Assembly: GCF_008704555.1 (NCBI RefSeq)
Contig: NZ_CP023702.1
Span: forward strand, 1,178,001 to 1,242,000
DNA from: Streptomyces nitrosporeus
GTDB taxonomy: Bacteria; Actinomycetota; Actinomycetes; Streptomycetales; Streptomycetaceae
Direction: 5' to 3'
DNA length: 64,000 nt
In this document: piece by piece, positions 1 through 8,900 of the stretch
How positions within the stretch are numbered: the stretch's first letter is position 1
Layout of the letters: every line of letters begins with the position of its first letter
Made by a program: the position numbers and the translations under genes
Notes under the pieces: model-generated
The model's input: the letters and a program-made list of their open reading frames with translations, nothing else
Databases searched by the model: none
What the model was told of the DNA's origin: nothing

Positions 1-226
1 CGCCCTCCTCTTCCGCCTCCCCCTCGGCTCCGGCGTCCCCGGCCGCATCCGTCCCGCCCGCCGCGTCCGTCCCGCCCGCCGCTGAGTCGAAGCGGTCGTC
101 GGTGCTGCCGGTGCTGCCGGTGCTGCCGGACACGCTGCTCGGTTCTGTGTCCGAAGTGGACTCCTCGTACAGCCGGCGCCACCAGTCGTCCTCGTGGGCG
201 GCGGGCTTCTCCCCCTGCTGGCTCAT
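1..226 (-). CDS. Hypothetical acidic protein, N-terminal part (runs off left edge)
   Basis: The start codon is at 226 and the frame stays open to the window edge, giving the first 75 residues. It begins MSQQGEKPAAHEDDWWRRLY and continues into a low-complexity Gly/Ser/Thr/Asp/Ala/Glu stretch. Two short tandem DNA repeats build that stretch: a 9-bp unit encoding GST three times and an 18-bp unit encoding GGTDAA twice. The DDWWRRLYEEST opening looks like a conserved actinomycete N-terminus, but I do not recognise the family. No membrane segment is visible in this part. It is transcribed away from the regulator gene at 491. Confidence 0.6.
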   Translation of the reverse strand, partial: MSQQGEKPAAHEDDWWRRLYEESTSDTEPSSVSGSTGSTGSTDDRFDSAAGGTDAAGGTDAAGDAGAEGEAEEEG

Positions 227-490
227 GCCCCCCAGTGTCCACCGCACGGCCCGTGGGCGGCCTCGCCATCCGGGAAACCGGGCCGGAATTGACGCACCGG
301 CAGGTGACCGGGCAGGTCCGTGCCCCCGGGCCGTCGCCGCGCGCCGCGGTGCACGGGCGCTGACCAAGGGCCGGACGGCACGGGGCATGATGGGCCCCCG
401 GCGGGTTTGTGCCGTGGCTGTTTTCCGCCACGGCCTGTGGCCGTACGAGCGCGGCGACGCGTGCACCGACACCTGGGGAGGGCCGGGAAG

Positions 491-1477
491 ATGCTGGCAG
501 CGATAGGTCTCGACGAGAGGCAGGAAGCGGCCTACCGCGCCCTCGTCGCCGTGGGCGCGGCGGAACTCCCCGATCTGGCGCGCCGGCTGGCCCTGCCCGA
601 GGGGGAGACGGAACGGGCGCTGCGCGGGCTGGAACAGCAGGGGCTGGTCGCCCAGTCCTCCGCGCGGGCGGGGCGCTGGGTCGCGGCGCCGCCCGGGGTG
701 GCGCTGGGTGCTCTGCTGACACAGCAGCGGCACGAGCTGGAACAGGCCGAACTGGCTTCCGCCCTGCTGGCCGAGGAGTACCGGGCGGAGAGCGCCGAAC
801 CCGCGGTGCACGACCTGGTGGAGGTGGTGACCGGGGCGAGCGCGGTGTCCCACCGTTTCCACCAGTTGCAGCTGGGGGCCACCACGGAGGTGTGTGCGCT
901 GGTCACGGGCAAGCCGATCGCGGTCTCCGGCATGGAGAACGAGTCGGAGGAACGGGCCGCGATGCGCGGGGTCTCCTACCGGGTGGTCGTGGAGCGCGAC
1001 GTGCTCGCGCTGCCGTCCGGGATCATCGAGCTGTCCGCCGCGCTGGGCCGCCACGAGCAGTGCCGGGTGGTGGACCGGGTGCCGACGAAGCTGGTGGTCG
1101 CCGACGGGACGCTGGCGATGGTCCCGCTGACGAGCCGGGCCGCCGAGCCCGCCGCGCTGGTCGTCCACGCCAGCGGGCTGCTGGAGTCGCTGACGGGGCT
1201 CTTCGAGGCGGTGTGGCGGGAGGCGATGCCGCTGCGGCTGGGCGCAGGCGGTGTCCAGGAGGAGTCCGGCCCGGGTCCTGACGCCACCGATCTGGAGATC
1301 CTCTCCCTGCTGCTGGCCGGTCTGACGGACGCCAGTGCGGCGAAACAGCTGGACCTGGGTCTGCGGACGGTGCAGCGGCGGGTGAAGGGGCTGATGGAGC
1401 TGACGGGCGTCTCGACCCGGCTGCAGCTGGGCTGGCACGCGTACGAACGGGGCTGGGTGGCCCGCGCGCCCCGCTGA
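491..1477 (+). CDS. TrmB/LuxR-type transcriptional regulator
   Basis: A 328-residue likely DNA-binding regulator. Residues 1-65 form a TrmB-like winged helix (MLAAIGLDERQEAAYRALV, then a second helix pair). A coiled stretch rich in Glu/Leu follows, then a sensor-like middle domain. Residues ~265-320 form a LuxR-like helix-turn-helix (DLEILSLLLAGLTDASAAKQ, then RTVQRRVKGLM). This two-ended layout is common in Streptomyces orphan regulators. I chose ATG 491 because GGGGAGGGCCGGGAAG lies just upstream; the frame is open further upstream but without a better ribosome site. The ligand and targets cannot be read from sequence. The next gene (DUF456) is 126 bp downstream, so co-transcription is possible. 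Confidence 0.8.
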   Translation: MLAAIGLDERQEAAYRALVAVGAAELPDLARRLALPEGETERALRGLEQQGLVAQSSARAGRWVAAPPGVALGALLTQQRHELEQAELASALLAEEYRAESAEPAVHDLVEVVTGASAVSHRFHQLQLGATTEVCALVTGKPIAVSGMENESEERAAMRGVSYRVVVERDVLALPSGIIELSAALGRHEQCRVVDRVPTKLVVADGTLAMVPLTSRAAEPAALVVHASGLLESLTGLFEAVWREAMPLRLGAGGVQEESGPGPDATDLEILSLLLAGLTDASAAKQLDLGLRTVQRRVKGLMELTGVSTRLQLGWHAYERGWVARAPR

Positions 1478-1603
1478 CCGGCCGCCGGGCCCCGGCCGGT
1501 CCGTCCGCTTCCCGCGCTCCTCCCGCCCGGGGCCGCGCGGCCCGCCCGGTCGCCGCCGCCCCGCTGACAGGCAGGACCGGCCCGGCTCCGGCACGCTGGT
1601 CGG

Positions 1604-2086
1604 ATGAGTGTGTGGCAGCTCGTTGCCGTCGCCGCGGTGATGCTGCTCGGCCTGGTCGGTGTGCTGGTGCCGGGGGTCCCCGGGCAGGCGATCGTCTGGG
1701 CGGCGGTGCTGTGGTGGTCGTTGACGGACCCGTCACCGGTCGCCTGGGGCGTGCTGATCGGGACGACGGGGCTGCTGCTGCTGAACCAGGCGCTGAAGGC
1801 GCTGCTGCCCGCCCGCCGGCCGAGACGGTCGGGGGCGCCCCGCAGGACCTTGCTGCTGGCCGGTCTCGTGGCGGTCGCGGGTTTCTTCGTGGTGCCGGTG
1901 GCCGGCGGTGTGCTGGGGTACACCGGCACGGTCTACGGCGCGGAGCGGCTGCGGCTGGGCAGCCACGGCGCGGGGCGCACATCGCTCAGGTCGGTGATGC
2001 GGGCGTCGGGGTACTCGGTGCTGCTGGAGCTCTACTGCTGTCTGCTGCCGGTGGGGGCGTGGCTGGGCGCGGAGATCTGGGCCTGA
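1604..2086 (+). CDS. DUF456 family membrane protein
   Basis: A 160-residue integral membrane protein with about four hydrophobic segments (residues ~2-42, 45-65, 82-112, 135-158). Glycine-rich turns such as LVGVLVPGVPG and GYTGTVYGAE are typical of the small DUF456 family, whose function is unknown. ATG 1604 follows a GC-rich spacer. Its last 55 bp overlap, tail to tail, the end of the Ada-AlkA gene on the other strand, so the two coding ends share DNA. Confidence 0.8.
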   Translation: MSVWQLVAVAAVMLLGLVGVLVPGVPGQAIVWAAVLWWSLTDPSPVAWGVLIGTTGLLLLNQALKALLPARRPRRSGAPRRTLLLAGLVAVAGFFVVPVAGGVLGYTGTVYGAERLRLGSHGAGRTSLRSVMRASGYSVLLELYCCLLPVGAWLGAEIWA

Positions 2087-3441
2087 GCCCGGCCGAGCCG
2101 CAGATGGCGCACGGCGTACGAACGCCACGGCCGCAGCCCCCCGGTGCCCGGCGTGCCGTACGGGTCCACGTCCGGGTCGCCCAGCGCCCGCATCCGGATC
2201 AGGGCCGCGGTCCGCGGGCCGGTCCCCGGCAGGCCGCACAGCGCCCGCTCGGCCCCGTCCCTCTCGGCCCCGGCGTCCAGCCGCACCGTGCCGTCGGCCA
2301 GCGCCGTCGCCAGGGCCCGCAGCGCGGGGTCGTCCGCCGCGTCCGCCAGTACCGCCGGCTCCGGGAACAGGTGGGTCAGCCCGCCGGTCGGCGCGTCCAG
2401 CGCCTTGCCGAACCGCTCCACCAGGCCGCCGGCGGCCGCCGGGCCCACCAGGGCGCGTACGGCGAACTCCTCGGGGTCGGCGGTGCCCGGGGAGCGCAGC
2501 CCCGGGCGGGCGGTGACCAGCGGTGCCAGGCGCGGATCGGCGGCCAGCGCCTGGTCCACGGCGTACGGGTCGGCGTCCAGGTCGAACAGCCGGCGCAGCC
2601 GCTGGACGGCGGTCGTCAGGTCGCGCAGGTCGGTGAGGTGGATCCGGGTCTCCAGCCAGGGGCCGGCGGCGGACTCGGCGACGGCCGCCACTCCGGTGCC
2701 GTACGGGAGCCGCAGGGTGCGCCGGTACGTACGGAAACCGGTGGTACCGGTGACCTCCTCGATCCGGGGCACGGCCTCTTCGGCCAGCAGGTCGAAGGTC
2801 TCGCGCACCGCGTACGGGCCCCGGTGGGCGAGCCTCAGCGGCACACCCGCCCCGCTCCCGGCGGAGGTGCCGGGGCGCGTACCGCTCCCGGTCTCGGAGC
2901 GCAGGGCGGTGGGGGTGCGGGCGTAGATCTGCCGGATGGTGTCGTTGAACTGGCGCACGCTGGCGAACCCGGACGCGAAGGCGATCTCGGTGACCGGCAG
3001 GTCCGTGGTCTGCAACAGGACGCGGGCGGTGTGGGAACGCTGGGCGCGGGCCAGGGCGACGGGACCGGCCCCCACCTCCGCGGTGAGCTGGCGCTGTACC
3101 TGCCGGGCGCTGTAGCCGAGGCGGTCCGCCAGTCCCGGGACGCCTTCCCGGTCCACCACGCCGTCGCCGATCATCCGCATGGCGCGGCCGACGACATCGG
3201 CGCGGACGTTCCACTCGGCGGAGCCGGGCACGGCGTCCGGGCGGCAGCGTCTGCACGCCCGGAAGCCGTGGCCCTGCGCCGCGGCGGCGGTCGGGAAGAA
3301 CCGCACGTTCTCCCGTTTGGGGGTGACGGCGGGGCAGCTCGGCCGGCAGTAGATGCCGGTGGTCGCGACGGCGAAGAAGAACTCCCCGTCGAAACGCGCG
3401 TCGCGGCTGCTCACCGCCTCGTACCTGGTGCGTTCGTCCAT
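2032..3441 (-). CDS. alkA: Ada-AlkA fusion: DNA-3-methyladenine glycosylase with Ada regulatory domain
   Basis: A 469-residue alkylation-repair fusion. Residues ~1-75 are the Ada zinc/methyl-acceptor domain with Cys ligands in YCRPSC and ACRRC. Residues ~85-180 are an AraC helix-turn-helix. The rest is an AlkA N-terminal domain followed by a helix-hairpin-helix (LCGLPGTGPRTA). In AlkA relatives the hairpin is followed by a loop and helix carrying the catalytic Asp (like ..PTDLG..), about 30-40 residues before RPWRSYA. Here GDPDVDPYGTPGTGG runs straight into LRPWRSYA, so roughly 20-25 residues, including the usual Asp position, are missing. The usual Trp after the hairpin (GPWTA) is Arg. Base-excision activity may be lost while the Ada regulatory part is intact. 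ATG 3441 was chosen; GTG 3444 is an alternative one codon earlier. Confidence 0.85.
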   Translation of the reverse strand: MDERTRYEAVSSRDARFDGEFFFAVATTGIYCRPSCPAVTPKRENVRFFPTAAAAQGHGFRACRRCRPDAVPGSAEWNVRADVVGRAMRMIGDGVVDREGVPGLADRLGYSARQVQRQLTAEVGAGPVALARAQRSHTARVLLQTTDLPVTEIAFASGFASVRQFNDTIRQIYARTPTALRSETGSGTRPGTSAGSGAGVPLRLAHRGPYAVRETFDLLAEEAVPRIEEVTGTTGFRTYRRTLRLPYGTGVAAVAESAAGPWLETRIHLTDLRDLTTAVQRLRRLFDLDADPYAVDQALAADPRLAPLVTARPGLRSPGTADPEEFAVRALVGPAAAGGLVERFGKALDAPTGGLTHLFPEPAVLADAADDPALRALATALADGTVRLDAGAERDGAERALCGLPGTGPRTAALIRMRALGDPDVDPYGTPGTGGLRPWRSYAVRHLRLGRAQAQISAPSHAPTGSRQQ

Positions 3442-3480
3442 CACACCGTCCAGTGTGCGCCCGTCGGCCGAGCCTCACCA

Positions 3481-3585
3481 GCGGTTTCCGGACACCGTGT
3501 ACAGGGTGCCGACCAGCGGTTTCCGGACACCGTGTACGGGGCGCCGGCCCGCGGTTTCCGGACACCGTGTGCGGGGCGCCGCCCG
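3481..3585. repeat. Three tandem 35-bp repeats upstream of the Ada-AlkA gene
   Basis: Three head-to-tail copies with an exact 35-bp period start at 3481, 3516 and 3551. Each begins with the identical 20-mer gcggtttccggacaccgtgt; the remaining 15 bp vary slightly. Each copy holds the odd palindrome ACACGGTGT (minus strand) and TCCGGA. The array lies between the end of rsgA and the start of the Ada-AlkA gene, 36 to 140 bp upstream of that start. It could be a multi-site operator for the Ada-type protein, or a simple duplication; the sequence does not decide. Confidence 0.85.
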
Positions 3586-3620
3586 CCCCCGGGGGGCTGC
3601 CGGCGCCCCGGCCGGTCCCG

Positions 3621-4787
<1,167 letters not shown>

Positions 4788-4849
4788 GGGAAACCCTTCA
4801 CAGGGTGGCCCCGGCGACGCGCGCTCGGGCGCGAAGGAACGAAGGTCGG

Positions 4850-4921
4850 TCAGCCGGCGGCCACGGAGGTGGGAACGGTGTGCTTCGGGTCGTGGGCGGT
4901 GCCCACCGCGACGACGGTCAT
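4850..4921 (-). CDS. Possible 23-residue leader ORF upstream of rsgA
   Basis: A small frame encodes MTVVAVGTAHDPKHTVPTSV plus AAG and a stop. It lies between the putative rsgA promoter and the rsgA TTG start, 62 bp before the latter. A strong ribosome site (GGAGGTGAGGACAGTG) precedes its ATG at 4921, better than that of rsgA itself. It may be a leader peptide or a small independent protein. No homologue is known to me, and translation is inferred only from the ribosome site. Confidence 0.45.
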   Translation of the reverse strand: MTVVAVGTAHDPKHTVPTSVAAG

Positions 4922-4967
4922 CACTGTCCTCACCTCCGGTCCTGTCGGATCTCCTCGAACTCGGCAC

Positions 4968-4998
4968 ACCATAACGGGGAACGGTCCGCCGGCGTCAA
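4968..4998 (-). promoter_or_regulatory. Putative housekeeping promoter for the leader ORF and rsgA
   Basis: On the minus strand, TTGACG (4998-4993) is followed after 19 bp by TATGGT (4973-4968), close to Streptomyces HrdB consensus. It would start transcription near 4961, some 40 bp before the small ORF and about 175 bp before rsgA. Confidence 0.5.
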
Positions 4999-5147
4999 CG
5001 CGTTTTTTCCGGCCGCCCTCCCGCGGATACCCCGGCGCCCGCGCTTTGCGGTCCTGAAGTACGGTTTGACTCCGGTATCGGCAAATCTCCCTCGATCAGG
5101 TGATAGCCACATACATGACCTGGTCCAGGAGCATTAGGGTGCCGGAC

Positions 5148-5648
5148 ATGACCTCTTCTCGGACCGCCACCAGCACATTCACACAAGCCCAGTTGGGCAC
5201 CCAGGCCCTGATCGGCTGGAGCGGTGAGCACCCGGACGGCGACCGCGGTGTCGCCTTCCTCCTCGCCTACTCGCTCGGCGACGGCCAGGACGGCCCGGAG
5301 ACCGGCGAGCTGGCCCTGCGTGCGGCTCTGGAACGCAGCGGACTGCGGATCGGCGGCGAGACACTGGACGGCTCCCAGCAGCCGGGCCTTCCGGTGAAAC
5401 TGGTCGTCCAGGCAGGCCAGGCGGTGCTGACGATGCCTCACTTCAAGGCCCAGTACACCGTTCCGCGGGAATGGCTGGCGGTTGCGCGGTCGGAGGGCGT
5501 GGTGCACGGCATGTTCGCGACGCGCCCCTGGCCCGCGGCCGTCCCCGGGCAGCCGGTCGGCGAAGAGCTGCTGCGCTCCTTCGTCTGCGACCCCGAGACC
5601 GTACGGACCTCCGCGCACTGCCTGCTGCCGGTACGCAGCCTGGGCTGA
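5148..5648 (+). CDS. DUF5949 family protein
   Basis: A 166-residue soluble protein that matches the Streptomyces DUF5949 family by eye: an LGTQALIGWSGEHPDG opening and the LLAYSLGDG segment are typical. No enzyme motif, signal peptide or membrane helix is visible. ATG 5148 gives the usual MTSS... start; the open frame extends upstream without a ribosome site. A 21-bp perfect hairpin lies 51 bp after the stop. The function of the family is unknown. Confidence 0.75.
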   Translation: MTSSRTATSTFTQAQLGTQALIGWSGEHPDGDRGVAFLLAYSLGDGQDGPETGELALRAALERSGLRIGGETLDGSQQPGLPVKLVVQAGQAVLTMPHFKAQYTVPREWLAVARSEGVVHGMFATRPWPAAVPGQPVGEELLRSFVCDPETVRTSAHCLLPVRSLG

Positions 5649-5699
5649 CCACCCGGCCATGACGGACAGGGCGGCGCATCCCCGCGCCGCCCTCACGGA

Positions 5700-5744
5700 C
5701 ACGACGATGCCCACCACCCCCGTGGGGTGGTGGGCATCGTCGTG
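5700..5744. terminator. Strong bidirectional hairpin
   Basis: A perfect 21-bp stem (5700-5720 with 5724-5744) and a 3-nt loop lie between two convergent genes. There is no U-tract, as is usual in Streptomyces. It is likely the terminator of the DUF5949 gene and a backstop for the rodlin on the other strand. Confidence 0.75.
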
Positions 5745-5761
5745 AACGGCGCCGTACGACG

Positions 5762-5795
5762 GGGAGGCGGGCCGCTCCGGAGCGGCCCGCCTCCC
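5762..5795. terminator. Second hairpin, likely rodlin terminator
   Basis: A perfect 34-nt palindrome (arms 5762-5778 and 5779-5795) lies 11 bp beyond the stop codon of the first rodlin gene on the minus strand. Confidence 0.7.
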
Positions 5796-5805
5796 GGGAA
5801 CGGCG

Positions 5806-6213
5806 TCAGCCGTTGGCGATACCGTTGCCGGAGAGGAGCGGGATGTCCGACAGGATGTGCGACAGCGGCTCGTCGCCCTTGGCCTGGGTGGAGTTGTCCG
5901 TGCACTGCTGGTTCTGCGGGTTCGACAGGACGTTGACGTCCTGGACCGTGATCGGGACGAGGCCGATCAGCGACCCGACGTTGGCCTTGGCCGGGACGCC
6001 GAGGCAGAGCTTGTTGAGCGAGCCCTGCACCAGGCTGAGCTGCGGGCTCATGTCGCCCTCGGTCTCCGAGGTGCCGAACTCCGACTCGGAACCGTTGCCG
6101 TTGACGACGGTGGTGCCCATGTCGTTGCCGATCGCCATGGCCGAGGGGGCCGCGGCGGCGGAGATACCGAGCAGGGACACGGCCACGGCTGCGCCGGCCA
6201 TCATCTTCTTCAT
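5806..6213 (-). CDS. rdl: Rodlin 1 (aerial hypha/spore surface protein)
   Basis: A 135-residue secreted protein. Residues 1-27 are a signal peptide ending SAMA. The mature part has the rodlin pattern: [71 protein letters not shown]. Two Cys residues are present, as in RdlA/RdlB of S. coelicolor. Rodlins organise chaplin fibrils into paired rodlets on aerial hyphae and spores. The DNA of the mature domain is almost identical to rodlin 3 (8213-8614) apart from one ~22-bp block, while the signal peptides differ. ATG 6213 starts the MKKMM signal sequence. Confidence 0.9.
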   Translation of the reverse strand: MKKMMAGAAVAVSLLGISAAAAPSAMAIGNDMGTTVVNGNGSESEFGTSETEGDMSPQLSLVQGSLNKLCLGVPAKANVGSLIGLVPITVQDVNVLSNPQNQQCTDNSTQAKGDEPLSHILSDIPLLSGNGIANG

Positions 6214-6316
6214 GACGTCTCACCTTTCGACGCGTCCTGTGGGGACGCAGTAAATGAACCGGGACCGGCGCCCCGTCGCACCGGTCGATGTGGTGCCGGC
6301 GTTCCCGGCTGCGGAC

Positions 6317-6505
6317 CTACGTCCTGCGGGCTGCCGGGACGAAGGCCCTTGTGTGCTCCTGTGCCGCCACCGCCGGTGTCTCCCGCCCGGGTTCACGCCC
6401 CTTCTCCCGCCATTCGGCGAGCAGCCGGTCGTAGATCGGCGTGGGCGTGGGGTGGCGGGAGACCCCGGCGGTGGCACGCCGGAGCTGTTCTTCGTACGGG
6501 TCCAT
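6317..6505 (-). CDS. Small soluble protein of unknown function
   Basis: A 62-residue frame (MDPYEEQLRRATAGVSRHPT, then PIYDRLLAEWREKGRE). The PTPIYD-x5-EWR pattern resembles short proteins found elsewhere in Streptomyces, which supports a real gene, but I cannot name the family. It has no signal peptide, unlike its secreted neighbours. It sits between rodlins 1 and 2 on the same strand. ATG 6505 has only a weak ribosome site (AGGG). It could be a chance frame. Confidence 0.45.
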   Translation of the reverse strand: MDPYEEQLRRATAGVSRHPTPTPIYDRLLAEWREKGREPGRETPAVAAQEHTRAFVPAARRT

Positions 6506-6631
6506 GGGGTGGCCCTACCCGGCAGGCCGGGCCTCGTCTGCCGCGGATACGGCAACCGGACCAATGCCCGCACCAAAGGACTACTCCGCTCACACGGCCG
6601 GCCCCACGTACCGGCGGCCGTGCGCCGGGCG

Positions 6632-7042
6632 TCAGTTGTTTCCGGCGCCGTTGGCCGAGAGAATCGGGATGTCGTTGAGGATGTGCGACAGCGCCTCGTC
6701 ACCCTTGGCCTGGGTGGAGTTCTCGGTGCACTGCTGGTTCTGCGGCGAGGACAGGATGTTGATGTCCTGGACCGAGATCGGAACGAGGCCGAGGAGGGAA
6801 CCGATGTTGGCCTTGGCCGGCAGCGCGATGCAGGGCTTGTTGAACGACCCCTGGATCAGGCCGATCTGAGGGCTCATGTCACCCGAGGTGCTGCTGTTTC
6901 CGTAGTACTGCACGGCACCGTTGCCGTTGACCGCCGTGGTGCCCATGTCGTTACCGGTCGCCATGGCGGCGGGAGCCGCGACGGCGGACACGCCCGCGAC
7001 GGACGCGGCCATGGCCGCCGAAGCCAGAATCTTCTTGATCAT
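6632..7042 (-). CDS. rdl: Rodlin 2
   Basis: A 136-residue secreted rodlin with a signal peptide of about 28 residues (MIKKILASAAMAAS.. to AAMA). The mature pattern is [74 protein letters not shown]. It is the most divergent of the three (GAVQYYGNSSTSG where the others have [13 protein letters not shown]). ATG 7042 follows AGAAGGG. Like its neighbours it likely acts in the rodlet layer with the chaplins encoded beside it. Confidence 0.9.
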   Translation of the reverse strand: MIKKILASAAMAASVAGVSAVAAPAAMATGNDMGTTAVNGNGAVQYYGNSSTSGDMSPQIGLIQGSFNKPCIALPAKANIGSLLGLVPISVQDINILSSPQNQQCTENSTQAKGDEALSHILNDIPILSANGAGNN

Positions 7043-7222
7043 GAGAGAGCCCTTCTGGATGTGCTGTTGCTCGGCCGGACCGGACACGCGGAACACGCGC
7101 GCCGCACTGGCCGAAGTGATGCCACTTCACTCGGACGGTGCCGTCTTCGGCCGGGCGGGAGTGCCTGGCCTGGCACCGGAGAACATGCGCTGAATGGAGG
7201 GATGCTGTGAGGGGTGCGGGAG

Positions 7223-7510
7223 TCAGCCCCCGACGGGCAGGCCGCCGAGCAGCGGGGCGGCCTCCGCGGCCACACCGGTCGCCTCGTCCGCCAGCCTGCT
7301 CACGGTGCCGTCCTCGTGGATCTGGCGTGTCACGCCGCCGACCGTGTCGACCAGCGGGTCGACGGCCTGCGGGGTGCTGGCCATGAGGTGGTTCACGCCG
7401 GTGGTGAGACTGAGCGTGGGAGAGGTGGGAGCAACCGCGAAGGCGGGCGCAGCCGTTCCGAGGGCGGCCACGGAACCGGCAACGAACGCGGCGGTCTTCG
7501 CGTACTTCAC
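7223..7510 (-). CDS. Small secreted protein beside chaplin and rodlin genes
   Basis: A 95-residue protein. Its signal peptide (starting MKYAKTAAFVAGSVAALGTA) closely mirrors that of the neighbouring short chaplin (MKYTK...). The mature part (from about residue 26) lacks cysteines and the chaplin repeat, and instead has an amphipathic Val/Leu/Ala pattern ending AAPLLGGLPVGG. GTG 7510 follows AAGGAGAACAGAA. The function is unknown. Its position suggests an extracytoplasmic role in the hyphal sheath, but that is inference. Confidence 0.75.
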   Translation of the reverse strand: MKYAKTAAFVAGSVAALGTAAPAFAVAPTSPTLSLTTGVNHLMASTPQAVDPLVDTVGGVTRQIHEDGTVSRLADEATGVAAEAAPLLGGLPVGG

Positions 7511-7683
7511 TTCTGTTCTCCTTCCACAGCGGCGTGGTTTCCGGTCGCGTTCCCGCGCCGCACAAGCCTTCTGCACCTGTGGCATCCACCGCTTTCACCA
7601 GGTACAACGATCGGAGCACGTACCGGAAACTGTGCGATGCGCATTTTTTTCGCGAAGTTCATGAACCGGGATGATGCGGGCAC

Positions 7684-7723
7684 GGAAACGCCCCGCGACC
7701 GGTTGCGCGGTCCGGGGCGTTCC
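7684..7723. terminator. Hairpin after the short chaplin gene
   Basis: Arms aacgccccg (7687-7695) and cggggcgtt (7713-7721) pair perfectly and extend through GGAA/TTCC with a bulge. It lies 31 bp past the short chaplin stop on the minus strand. Confidence 0.55.
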
Positions 7724-7753
7724 GGTGACTGCGATCGGCTCGGTGCGAGCCGG

Positions 7754-7987
7754 TCAGCTGTTGACGCAGGTGTTGCCGAAGGCGGGGTTCAGCAGACCGA
7801 TGATGTTGATGCTGTTCCCGCAGACGTTCACCGGGATGTGGACCGGCACCTGCACGACGTTGCCGGACAGCACGCCCGGGGAACCGGCCGCGATGGCACC
7901 GGCGCCCGCGTCGGCCATGGCCGGGGTGGCGGCGCCCAGCGCCATGAGGGCTCCGGCGGCGATGGCGGCGACCTTGGTGTACTTCAC
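7754..7987 (-). CDS. chp: Short chaplin
   Basis: A 77-residue precursor with a 26-residue signal peptide (ending AMA) and a single chaplin domain. That domain holds AGSPGVLSGN, VQVPVHIPVNVCGN and LLNPAFGNTC, with Cys 56 and Cys 74 expected to form the conserved disulfide. Short chaplins assemble into amyloid-like surfactant films that let hyphae escape the aqueous interface. GTG 7987 follows GAAAGGGACGAAAA. It lies between two rodlin genes and beside a long chaplin, an arrangement like the chp/rdl cluster of S. coelicolor. Confidence 0.95.
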   Translation of the reverse strand: MKYTKVAAIAAGALMALGAATPAMADAGAGAIAAGSPGVLSGNVVQVPVHIPVNVCGNSINIIGLLNPAFGNTCVNS

Positions 7988-8212
7988 TTTTCGTCCCTTT
8001 CTGCTGCGGAGTCCTGACGCGGACACGTCTTTCGTACCGCGCGGGCGCCCTCAGGAGGGACACATCCGTGACTCCGGAGCTGCAATCCGTAACGAATCAG
8101 CGGGCGGCGGGTGACTCCCCGGAGGGGGTTTCCCGGAAATCCGCCCGAATGCCACAGGACCGGGCCGCACGATGGAGGAATGTCGGCGGCCCGGACCGGT
8201 CGTGGAGGCTGC

Positions 8213-8614
8213 TCAGCTGTTGCCGGCGCCGTTGCCGGAGAGGAGCGGGATGTCCGACAGGATGTGGGACAGCGGCTCGTCGCCCTTGGCCTGGGTGGAG
8301 TTGTCCGTGCACTGCTGGTTCTGCGGGTTCGACAGGACGTTGACGTCCTGGACCGTGATCGGGATGAGGCCGATCAGCGACCCGACGTTGGCCTTGAGCG
8401 GCAGACCCACACAGGGCTTGTTGAGCGAGCCCTGCACCAGGCTGAGCTGCGGGCTCATGTCGCCCTCGGTCTCCGAGGTGCCGAACTCCGACTCGGAACC
8501 GTTGCCGTTGACGACGGTGGTGCCCATGTCGTCGCCGATGGCCATGGCGCTGGTCGCGGTGAGACCGAGGATGGAAGCGGCGACGGCACCCGTAGCCAGA
8601 ACCTTCTTGATCAC
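8213..8614 (-). CDS. rdl: Rodlin 3
   Basis: A 133-residue rodlin with a signal peptide of about 25 residues (ending SAMA). The mature sequence is near-identical to rodlin 1; the main change is KPCVGLPLKANVG in place of [13 protein letters not shown]. The DNA identity spans about 8229-8548 against 5822-6141 in direct orientation. The start is GTG 8614 preceded by GAAGGG. A divergent 286-bp, relatively AT-rich gap separates it from the long chaplin gene at 8901, so both promoters probably lie there. Confidence 0.9.
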   Translation of the reverse strand: MIKKVLATGAVAASILGLTATSAMAIGDDMGTTVVNGNGSESEFGTSETEGDMSPQLSLVQGSLNKPCVGLPLKANVGSLIGLIPITVQDVNVLSNPQNQQCTDNSTQAKGDEPLSHILSDIPLLSGNGAGNS

Positions 8615-8900
8615 GATTAACCCTTCTCGTACCGAGTGCTCCGCGGCGGAGCTTCCTGATCAACTCCCGGCCCCGCGTTTGGTTTCCCCCATTCATCCGA
8701 ATGCCGGGCACGCGACCGGCGCACGACAGGGCGCCCGGAGCGCACGAACGCGCGCACTTAACTCTTTCGAGTGGTTACAAAATTTCCACGACTCTCCGAG
8801 TTTCCCCGTAGCCCCTCGATCGTTATGCAGTCGTCCGCGTACATGGGAATGACTTTCCATCCGGGTCACCGCCCGCGCGAATTCCAATGAAGGGCAAGTA

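Noticed and set aside
3481..3585. CRISPR array
   Set aside because: The 35-bp units are directly abutted with only ~15 variable bases and three copies; there are no cas genes.
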